This document shows, piece after piece, positions 17,189 through 23,276 of a DNA stretch of 26,235 nucleotides (within the stretch, counting starts at the first letter, position 1; each line of letters starts with the position of its first letter). The stretch is from a virus, in IMG/VR virus record IMGVR_UViG_3300025309_000047, positions 1 through 26,235 of that record; one strand, given 5' to 3'. The notes under the pieces were generated by a model. It was not told the origin of the DNA and did not search any database. It saw only the letters and a list, made by a program, of their open reading frames with translations. Made by a program: the position numbers and the translations under genes.

Positions 17189-17436
17189 ATACAGCTACCT
17201 CTCATGTACTCTTCTACAACACCCTTTATCCGTATAAGCTCCATAACATTCATATTTGGGTAAAAAGCCTCAATATATGGATAAAGTTCACCAATAATAA
17301 AATCACCTTGCCAGCAGGGGGGGCATGCTGCAATTAGCTGCTTGTCAATCTCACACACTATCTTCCCATATTTGACTGACAATACATCTAAACCGTCTTT
17401 TTTTTCTTCTTTAATCTCAATAGGCGGCGTTTTCAT
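17185..17436 (-). CDS. 83-residue hypothetical protein
   Basis: AAAGGAG precedes the ATG. The protein starts MKTPPIEIKEEKKDGLDVLS and has cysteines at CPPCW (about residues 38-42), a CxxC that might bind metal or be redox-active, plus others at about 28 and 82. Local base composition is more AT-rich than the flanking structural genes, hinting at separate acquisition. It is coupled to the following 68-residue gene by a four-base overlap. Function is unknown. Confidence 0.6.
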   Translation of the reverse strand: MKTPPIEIKEEKKDGLDVLSVKYGKIVCEIDKQLIAACPPCWQGDFIIGELYPYIEAFYPNMNVMELIRIKGVVEEYMRGSCI

Positions 17437-17454
17437 ACGGGCTACTCCTTTGTT

Positions 17455-18288
17455 TTAAATTTCGTACCAGCTTAAAAGCGTATTTATCAGGTTCGCTGCA
17501 GTTGAAGACGTTATCCTCAAGATGTATTTTGTGTTGGCCTTTAAAACTATCTCGTTTCTACCGTTCAGCGTACCGCCTTGCGTTACAAGCGTTGCCCCCG
17601 CTCCGGTTGAAAGACCACCCTGATAGTTGAATATCAACGTGCCGTCAGTGGTCCCGCCTGATGTCCCCTTGTGAACGGTTGTTGCCGCCACGTTCGATGA
17701 TGGACGGTAACTGTTGTGCGTGGTTTGAAGCGTCGTTCCTGTTCGGTCGGCCCCTTCATACAGTTGAATCTCAGTCACAAACAGATAAACAATGTCAAAC
17801 AGAAAATGCGCTCTTACCGCCGTGTTTGGTGTGGTTATCAAATAATCCTGTACGGCAGCAGCGTTGAGCGTTACCGGATCGGTATAGAAATAATTGTTTC
17901 CATCGTGTATTTCACCGTGGTCATGGTTGATGACAAGTGGATGTGTCGTCACCGGGTCAAAATCAAGTTGATCGGTCACAGCTTTGATACCAGCTAGATT
18001 ACCCCCGGCTTCGAGGGCGAGTGCCGATGTGTTCAGGTTTGTCCCGGCGCTGGCAGTCACCGGTATTGCCGTCGCCCTTAGTTGTGTATCCGTCAACGGC
18101 CCTGATACGTCAACCGGTGCCGCTCGTAATGCCGTGTTCGTGAGGGGGCCGGATACCGGCACAGGTGTTGCTCGTAGTTCAGTATTCGTTAAACCGTTAG
18201 TCTGTAATGGCGAGTCGTCGGTGACGTTTCCATTGACGATCCCGCTTACGTTCGATGACCCTTTATACATGCTCTGCTTGACGGCCAT
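17455..18288 (-). CDS. Repeat-containing virion-associated protein, function uncertain
   Basis: The protein has 277 residues, with AGAGGA before the ATG and one base from the upstream stop. Residues 32-78 contain three near-identical 16-residue repeats: GLTNTELRATPVPVSG, PLTNTALRAAPVDVSG and PLTDTQLRATAIPVTA. This 'LTD.ELRA.PVPVSG' module is common in phage structural and adhesin-like proteins as an extended stalk. The C-terminal ~170 residues are beta-rich (YLFVTEIQLYEGADRTGTTL, ending LINTLLSWYEI). Placement between portal and scaffold suggests a head or neck appendage. A head fibre is a fair but unproven guess. Confidence 0.6.
   Translation of the reverse strand: MAVKQSMYKGSSNVSGIVNGNVTDDSPLQTNGLTNTELRATPVPVSGPLTNTALRAAPVDVSGPLTDTQLRATAIPVTASAGTNLNTSALALEAGGNLAGIKAVTDQLDFDPVTTHPLVINHDHGEIHDGNNYFYTDPVTLNAAAVQDYLITTPNTAVRAHFLFDIVYLFVTEIQLYEGADRTGTTLQTTHNSYRPSSNVAATTVHKGTSGGTTDGTLIFNYQGGLSTGAGATLVTQGGTLNGRNEIVLKANTKYILRITSSTAANLINTLLSWYEI
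18055..18195 (-). repeat. Three tandem 48-base units coding the LTNTELRA-type repeats
   Basis: The DNA encodes three consecutive 16-codon copies in the 277-residue protein (third copy truncated by one codon here). The copies differ at several third positions and a few amino acids. They are therefore an old, diverged tandem duplication rather than a recent one, but copy number could still vary between relatives. Confidence 0.75.
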
Positions 18289-18289
18289 T

Positions 18290-18562
18290 TCAATCCTCTA
18301 CCGGTTTCGGCAACGGTTGTTTCATAAGACGCTTAGTAAACTGTTCAATACTGTCCTGCGATGGTTCGCCACCTGCCAGAATATTTACCAATCTGGTACC
18401 GTAGTTTTTCAGTGCGACATCTTCCGCGCCCTCGGTAATCTCGACAAATACGCCCAAATCATACAGCATGTGAGACAGAACCTGCATACCAGCGCCAGAC
18501 GAGAATACCTGCCGATACAGGCTGATTAGATCGTTATTTGGGAACAAATCTAGTCTACGCAT
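18290..18562 (-). CDS. Small conserved protein downstream of the portal
   Basis: The protein has 90 residues. The ATG at 18562 lies within the end of the portal gene (8-base overlap). The sequence is helical (LISLYRQVFSSGAGMQVLSH, then MLYDLGVFVEITEGAEDVAL), ending in a proline-rich tail. Small proteins of this length and look follow the portal in many podoviruses, but no function is known to me. It probably assists head assembly. Confidence 0.65.
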   Translation of the reverse strand: MRRLDLFPNNDLISLYRQVFSSGAGMQVLSHMLYDLGVFVEITEGAEDVALKNYGTRLVNILAGGEPSQDSIEQFTKRLMKQPLPKPVED

Positions 18563-20216
18563 TCATTCCCATCATTTCCGACAGTTTTCCGCCTGATATT
18601 TCGTCGGTTTCTGCCATGTTTTTCATAACCGGGGCAACTCGCTCAATCGCGTCGCGTTGTGTTGCTTGCTCTTGGGCTCTCATGCGGCCTTCGCGGATAG
18701 CATCGTATTTTTCTTTTGGCCTCAGTATTTCGACCGGAACAGAGTTGTTTTCCGCCATCAACAACACAACAGCATCAGTATCAATGAGGTCAAGCGTGTT
18801 CTGATCGGCCTGGACTATCGGCCCAATGTCGATAAAGAACTTGCTTAGTCCGTCCTTCTGGAACCTCTCTCGCTGTGCTTGTGCCAGTGGTCCCATATAT
18901 TGAGGGTCAAACCGTAAATTGGGGTCTTGTTCTGCCATTTCCTGTAACACGTCAGGAGGTGGAGCAATTCTACCCGCGGCAGTTTCGATATCAAATACAC
19001 GATCGAGGATGTTATCCAGGCAAGTGTTGAGCGGCCCAAGCTCTGCACCAAGCACAGCGGCTTTCTCGCTCATCATCTGGGAAACTTCGTAAGCTGTGCG
19101 TTGTCCCCTACCTTCGAGGTTAGCCAGCATCAGGAATGTGTCAACATGAAACCTTTCGCGAATGCTTCTCTGCTTGGCCTGTTCACGGTCGATACCAATC
19201 GGGAACCCCTGGCCGGTGTGGATAGGAGTTATGCTGTCGCCGTTTTTCTGATAGTTCAGGCCGCGTGGCTTGAGTTGGACTTTACCTTCCAAATACGCCG
19301 GGACGTTGTAAGCGGGGTCAACAGACAGTTGAGCAGCACCTAACAAGGTCTTACTCATCAGGTTTAGACCTTTGATGTCCGACATTGCCAAATGTGCAGG
19401 ACTGATACCAAACGGGTCTTTACCCGTCCTGAGATATCGCCACACATTGTAAGGGAACGCATCCATTCCCGATTCGCGGCAAATGTGATTGCTCTGTGTA
19501 ACCATCCACACTGATGCAAACTTCTTACTCTTGCCGTCCTTCTTGCGGTCGTCGTAATCGTCTCGAGGGTAAACAGCGTGGATTACCTCGAATTCTTTGA
19601 ACGGATCGGACTCGCAGGCATTACAGACATACTGAGGGCAATCTTTCTCCCCAAACATTTGTACAAGCTTTCGAGCGGCTAACTTGCGCTTACGGTGCAG
19701 AATATCGATTTCGCCGTACTTGTTTTCGGCTATGTACACTTCGCCAGGGTGGACGGCCTCGAATATGATTCTACCGTCTGTCAGATCCTCTTCGGCATAA
19801 ATCGGAGCTGTGCCAATAGTGAACCCGTCGTAGATATATGACCACATTTCTGAGTAGAAATTAGACCGATTCAGCGCCGTGTAGATGTTAAATTCCGTGT
19901 CTTCCAGCCACTCTTTGACTTCCGGCACTTTGTTTGCCGCTTTTCGGTTCATTGTGTACTTGAACCAAGGGAAAGCAGGGGATACATGATAGCCGTGGAT
20001 ACCATCAGCAGCCAGAACAGCGGCACTTACAGCAGTTCCATCGAATATCTTTGTACCTTTCTTCTCTCCTGGCAGCCGATTGCCCAGAATATCGTCACGA
20101 TGTGGACAAACGTAGTCCGCAACGTCCTGCATCCGGTCGTTAAAGCTGATTTTGGTCTGTTCGAGCTTCGTTTGACGGCCCGTAATCAGCTTTATGAGAG
20201 TCTGGTTTTGTTCCAT
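18555..20216 (-). CDS. Portal (head-tail connector) protein
   Basis: The protein has 553 residues. The ATG overlaps the previous TAA (TAATG). The N-terminus (LIKLITGRQTKLEQTKISFN, then DRMQDVADYVCPHRDDI) is characteristic of T7-type head-to-tail connector proteins. Later patches also fit: EWLEDTEFNIYTALNRSNFY, the wing/stem region with LRTGKDPFGISPAHLAMSDI, and EGRGQRTAYEVSQMMSEKAA. Twelve subunits form the ring through which DNA is packaged and ejected, and on which the tail adaptor docks. Length fits the family (about 500-560). Confidence 0.92.
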   Translation of the reverse strand: MEQNQTLIKLITGRQTKLEQTKISFNDRMQDVADYVCPHRDDILGNRLPGEKKGTKIFDGTAVSAAVLAADGIHGYHVSPAFPWFKYTMNRKAANKVPEVKEWLEDTEFNIYTALNRSNFYSEMWSYIYDGFTIGTAPIYAEEDLTDGRIIFEAVHPGEVYIAENKYGEIDILHRKRKLAARKLVQMFGEKDCPQYVCNACESDPFKEFEVIHAVYPRDDYDDRKKDGKSKKFASVWMVTQSNHICRESGMDAFPYNVWRYLRTGKDPFGISPAHLAMSDIKGLNLMSKTLLGAAQLSVDPAYNVPAYLEGKVQLKPRGLNYQKNGDSITPIHTGQGFPIGIDREQAKQRSIRERFHVDTFLMLANLEGRGQRTAYEVSQMMSEKAAVLGAELGPLNTCLDNILDRVFDIETAAGRIAPPPDVLQEMAEQDPNLRFDPQYMGPLAQAQRERFQKDGLSKFFIDIGPIVQADQNTLDLIDTDAVVLLMAENNSVPVEILRPKEKYDAIREGRMRAQEQATQRDAIERVAPVMKNMAETDEISGGKLSEMMGMNA

Positions 20217-20743
20217 TACGGCTGTTCGTAGATTTCTATAACATCTATACCATTGTCGGTGAATATAGCATACTTGCCTGTTGCAACCGATGCCCCGGTT
20301 TGTCCGGTGACTTTCAATGTCACAGCCTGGCCGGAGTTGTTATAAACTGTACGGAATTTACCGGCTGAGGCCGCAGGCAGAATAGCATTTACCGCCCCGC
20401 TGGCATTCGTGAAAACCGCCATAGAGCATTTAGCCTCCGCAACTGTCATAGACCAGTCAACAACTGAATCATCATAATCATGCGATGCGATACAGTTGAT
20501 AGCGGCCTCACCGGTTGCGTCGGGGATTGTAACCGTTCTGTCTGCAGTTGGGTCCGTTACCGCTACGGATGTTTGATAACCGTCAACAGTGGCACCTTCC
20601 ATGACGAATGGCGTAGCCCCCTGGATAGTTCCCTTGATAGTCGTTGGGCCGGTGAAAGTGGTTTTATCTCTGATTGTCGTGGCATAGCACAAACTGGTTG
20701 ATACAAGAAATCCGAGAACAACATACGCAATAAATCGTTTCAT
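20216..20743 (-). CDS. Secreted beta-rich protein with Sec signal peptide
   Basis: The protein has 175 residues, with AAGGAG upstream of the ATG. The signal peptide is clear: MKRF, hydrophobic core IAYVVLGFLVSTSL, likely cut after CYA (residue 21). The mature protein starts TTIRDKTTFTGPTTIKGTIQ and looks like beta-stranded phage fibre material (PTADRTVTIPDATGEAAI), with two cysteines at about residues 84 and 106. It sits between a lipoprotein gene and the portal and ends with a one-base overlap to the portal. It may be an exported decoy, a receptor-blocking factor, or a structural protein that kept an N-terminal hydrophobic stretch. No family is recognised. Confidence 0.65.
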   Translation of the reverse strand: MKRFIAYVVLGFLVSTSLCYATTIRDKTTFTGPTTIKGTIQGATPFVMEGATVDGYQTSVAVTDPTADRTVTIPDATGEAAINCIASHDYDDSVVDWSMTVAEAKCSMAVFTNASGAVNAILPAASAGKFRTVYNNSGQAVTLKVTGQTGASVATGKYAIFTDNGIDVIEIYEQP

Positions 20744-20756
20744 TTCTTTGTCTCCT

Positions 20757-20996
20757 TTAAGCCCCTAATAGGGTTTTTTGCTGATTCTGATCGGTAGCCA
20801 TTGGTGTCAGGATAGTTGATTGCCGCCCACGGCGCTTGCTGGCGAGTTCTTTTTCCTTGCGCAACGCTTCTTGCACTGAGGGATCTTCCAGTTTCGGGGC
20901 TGGTTTATATGGTTGTACCGGGGGAGGTCCCCCACCGCAAGCGAACAGCGGGAATAGCATCACTGATTTGATGATAAATATGATTTTTTTTAACAT
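20757..20996 (-). CDS. Small phage lipoprotein between terminase and portal
   Basis: The protein has 79 residues. A lipobox LFAC places the lipidated Cys at residue 20 after a basic and hydrophobic start (MLKKIIFIIKSVMLFPLF). The mature part is proline-rich (GGGPPPVQPYKPAPK). Next come a charged helix (DPSVQEALRKEKELASKRRG) and a C-terminus with STILT and KTLLGA. I recognise the STILT...KTLLG ending from small proteins next to terminase and portal genes in many podoviruses; most are of unknown role. The ATG overlaps the acetyltransferase gene by seven bases, with GAGGA upstream. A role in superinfection exclusion is possible if it is truly lipidated. Confidence 0.75.
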   Translation of the reverse strand: MLKKIIFIIKSVMLFPLFACGGGPPPVQPYKPAPKLEDPSVQEALRKEKELASKRRGRQSTILTPMATDQNQQKTLLGA

Positions 20997-21469
20997 TGTT
21001 TAGTCCTCATTGATTGTTTTCCTATAATCATCACGTACATTCCACCAACGGGATCAAAACCAATTCTCTGATATAATTTGCCCGTAGCTTCTTGATTAAC
21101 TCCGGTGGTCTGATTCAGGAATATCAACTCAGCGCCAAGAGATTTTGACCATTCGATGTATTCCTTGACGAGCCTTAAAAACGCTGTGCCGCCTCTATGC
21201 TCCGGTGAGACGAAAACAAGGATATCACTAGCAATTAACGATTGGCCAAACTCGTACTCAAACACCTGGCCTGCCATCATGCCTGTTATTGTCTCGCCTT
21301 TGATCGTCACCCAGCACCGGATTTGGGGATTTACGAGTGCATCGTTACATTTCGCTATTACTTTATCGGGGGAAAAATGAAGGTAGGAGTATTGTGACTC
21401 ATCATGCATGAGTCTTCCAAGGTGGATAATTTGGGGGATATCTGCTTCCGTGAGTTGCCGAATATCCAT
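20990..21469 (-). CDS. GNAT-family N-acetyltransferase
   Basis: The protein has 159 residues. It shows the GNAT fold: MDIRQLTEADIPQIIHL at the start, then a strand and acetyl-CoA-binding loop with motif A DILVFVSPEHRGGTAFLRLV (residues 82-101). LYQRIGFDPVGGMYVMII follows near the end, the typical GF of motif B. It should transfer an acetyl group to an amine; the substrate is unknown. Such genes are common next to terminase and portal genes in podoviruses and may modify host or virion proteins. It is the first gene after a candidate promoter. Confidence 0.85.
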   Translation of the reverse strand: MDIRQLTEADIPQIIHLGRLMHDESQYSYLHFSPDKVIAKCNDALVNPQIRCWVTIKGETITGMMAGQVFEYEFGQSLIASDILVFVSPEHRGGTAFLRLVKEYIEWSKSLGAELIFLNQTTGVNQEATGKLYQRIGFDPVGGMYVMIIGKQSMRTKQC

Positions 21470-21487
21470 AGTTTACCCCTTGAGTGT

Positions 21488-21518
21488 TATTTATTTACTC
21501 AATCGTGCTGTTTGTCAA
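21488..21518 (-). promoter_or_regulatory. Candidate sigma-70 promoter upstream of the late structural genes
   Basis: On the minus strand a perfect TTGACA (21513-21518) is followed by TAAATA-type sequence at a spacing of 15 or 19 bases, neither ideal. The stretch is AT-rich and falls in the 58-base gap between the terminase stop and the acetyltransferase start, one of the few non-coding gaps. It could start transcription of the virion operon. Confidence 0.35.
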
Positions 21519-21527
21519 CATATTTTT

Positions 21528-22889
21528 TTAATCGAATGGGGACCATGCTTCTGCCTGTTTTGTATTGCCGGTTGCTGCAGCCCTAAAACGCTCTGCTAAT
21601 TGCGGCGTGTAGCCAACAGCAAACGTACGGAATGAATCGGCACCGTGTGATTCCCAGCTATGTAATGGCCTGTTGCCGAGTTTCTTTTTGACTTCATCAT
21701 ATTCGGCCCTATAGCCCTCTAGTGCCGATATACCCTTTGCACACTTCTCAGCATCGAACCAGCACAACGGCAGGATCATACGCACTGCGGGAATATGCAC
21801 GTTGATGATTACATCCATGTTCTTTGCGCGGGGGACGACTTCAATCGGCCTGATTCCTAATGATTCGGCAATCTCTTTGCGGCTTTTGGCTATCTCCCCG
21901 CTTCCCATCTCACGCTGTTCTGCGTCATGCGGCATCCAGTGATTGCCGTAATTGTATCCACGATCTTTCAACACTTTCGCGTAATGTTCAAGCCCAAATC
22001 CGGTGTTTTCATAGTAGTCTATCACATGGAATGATTTACCTACCGGCTGGACGAACCAAATCGTCATTGAATCGTCAACACCTAAATCCCAGAACGTGTC
22101 GACCTCTGTGCCGGTCTGGTACGGTACGCGGGTAATTCTGAACTCTTGTCTTGCGGCTGTCATTTGCTTCGAGTAATAGGCTCCTGGTACACATCCCTCA
22201 AATGAGCAGTTGTATTCCTGATTATAAAGCGCTTCGCCTTCGTTGTCGCCATAGATTGAGATCAATCCCGCGCGGATGTTGAGCAATTGTTTTTGCGTGA
22301 ATACACCGGTACTATCAGCCGTGAGTAGTTCAGCGAACCAATCAGGGTGCTGCATAGCATGATCATACATCGTCTTGCCGTGGTTCGCTCCCCTCGGAGT
22401 GTAGGGGAATATCGCCCACCCGCCGTTTTCCTCTAGTATCGGCTCAATGAAGCCCCACGCTCTAGGATCAGCTAGGGACCATTCGGAGAATACAACACCG
22501 CGAGGTGGAGATCCTACCAACGCATTGAAATTATCAGAGCCGACAATGTGCCAGACCGCACCGCCTACCAGCTCTATTTTCATTTCCTGCTGATTGGTTT
22601 TTGTTCTGATCTCTAAAGGAAATGCCTCATCGATGCGTTTCTTGCCTGTATGGGGGTTGACTGCATCCCAGATAGCGCGCCGACCGTGAGAGTATTCCGG
22701 CATCATGTGCCAGTAGTTGCCTGGGTTCTGGATAGCGTCGCAGGCCGTCCAGTGAAGTGCCACTTCATCTTTTCCGGCTCTTCTGTGCCAAACTTCAACA
22801 GCGCGCTTGCCGCCGTTTTCGAGGTATGACCATGTTGGGAGTTGATACGGTCTGGGACGCCAGTTGTTTGGGAGAGTGATTTTAGCCAT
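21528..22889 (-). CDS. terL: Terminase large subunit (DNA packaging ATPase/nuclease)
   Basis: The protein has 453 residues. The ATPase half has the Walker A variant HRRAGKD (35-41), Walker B VVFSE (132-136) and a coupling-type motif YTPRG (163-167). The nuclease half has acidic residues expected of the RNase H-like fold: FWDLG (D268), MPHDAEQ (D322) and HGADSF (D418). It cuts concatemeric DNA and pumps it into the procapsid through the portal. The ATG overlaps the TAA of the upstream open frame (TAATG), so translation is probably coupled to that frame, which holds the CRISPR mini-array. No small terminase subunit is recognised nearby. Confidence 0.93.
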   Translation of the reverse strand: MAKITLPNNWRPRPYQLPTWSYLENGGKRAVEVWHRRAGKDEVALHWTACDAIQNPGNYWHMMPEYSHGRRAIWDAVNPHTGKKRIDEAFPLEIRTKTNQQEMKIELVGGAVWHIVGSDNFNALVGSPPRGVVFSEWSLADPRAWGFIEPILEENGGWAIFPYTPRGANHGKTMYDHAMQHPDWFAELLTADSTGVFTQKQLLNIRAGLISIYGDNEGEALYNQEYNCSFEGCVPGAYYSKQMTAARQEFRITRVPYQTGTEVDTFWDLGVDDSMTIWFVQPVGKSFHVIDYYENTGFGLEHYAKVLKDRGYNYGNHWMPHDAEQREMGSGEIAKSRKEIAESLGIRPIEVVPRAKNMDVIINVHIPAVRMILPLCWFDAEKCAKGISALEGYRAEYDEVKKKLGNRPLHSWESHGADSFRTFAVGYTPQLAERFRAAATGNTKQAEAWSPFD

Positions 22890-23230
22890 TAGACATCTTC
22901 TTCAATGCAAGACATCGCATTCATTGTCAAGACCTGCCTGATAACGTTTGTCGCATGTTCCAAAGATGATTTGAACCACTCAGAACCTTTTTTCCACGGG
23001 CTTATGCATTCTGTTCCCCGCATGCGCGGGGATGAACCGCGCACGCCGGTCTCGGCGGTGCGCTCGTCGGCCTGTTCCCCGCATGCGCGGGGATGAACCG
23101 TATGTTCCCTTCTGCGAATGATGCGCAGTGTGCTGTTCCCCGCATGCGCGGGGATGAACCGGCATAGGGCTGTCGCAGGGCCATCAAACTTGATGCGTTC
23201 TTGTATTGCTTTTAGTTCTTTTGGGGTCAT
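22889..23230 (-). CDS. 113-codon open frame spanning the CRISPR array; chimeric or disrupted terminase-upstream gene
   Basis: The ATG at 23230 has GAGG five bases upstream, so translation is plausible. The first 23 codons (MTPKELKAIQERIKFDGPAT and three more) look like genuine coding sequence. The next 50 codons are antisense CRISPR repeat/spacer (RFIPAHAGN, VHPRACGEQ and SSPRMRGT are the three reading frames of one repeat). The last ~40 (WKKGSEWFKSSLEHATNVIR onwards) again look like real protein and end in a TAA that overlaps the terminase ATG. A longer start at 23320 lies inside the methyltransferase gene and is unlikely. The real product may be two fragments of an older gene, perhaps at the small terminase position, or a short peptide. 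As one functional protein it is doubtful. Confidence 0.4.
   Translation of the reverse strand: MTPKELKAIQERIKFDGPATALCRFIPAHAGNSTLRIIRRREHTVHPRACGEQADERTAETGVRGSSPRMRGTECISPWKKGSEWFKSSLEHATNVIRQVLTMNAMSCIEEDV
23011..23161 (+). CRISPR. Phage-borne type I-E-like mini CRISPR array (3 repeats, 2 spacers)
   Basis: Three identical 29-base repeats lie at 23011-23039, 23072-23100 and 23133-23161. They start CTGTTCCCCGC and end GCGGGGATGAACCG. Two spacers of exactly 32 bases lie at 23040-23071 and 23101-23132. Repeat length, 61-base period and the CCCCGC/GCGGGG hairpin with a four-base loop are diagnostic of type I-E. By comparison with the E. coli repeat, crRNA polarity is the plus strand, opposite to all phage genes. 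No cas1, cas2, cas3, cas6e or Cascade gene is in the window, and no obvious leader promoter precedes the array. Spacer 1 is about 81% G+C; spacer 2 is 50%. I found no match to either spacer elsewhere in the window. Confidence 0.96.
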
Positions 23231-23276
23231 GTTGGCCTCATAGTACAAAAGTGATGGATTTTGGTGACGGTTTGTA

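Noticed and set aside
22890-23010. Plus-strand promoter or leader for the CRISPR array
   Set aside because: TTGTCA and TGATAAC occur but only about 10 bases apart, and no correctly spaced pair or AT-rich leader was found.
22980-23187. Two further open frames of about 60 codons across the CRISPR array on the minus strand
   Set aside because: They arise because the repeat has no stop in any minus-strand frame. Their peptides (PAHAGN, PRACGEQ, PRMRGT) are the well-known artefact of translating type I-E repeats.
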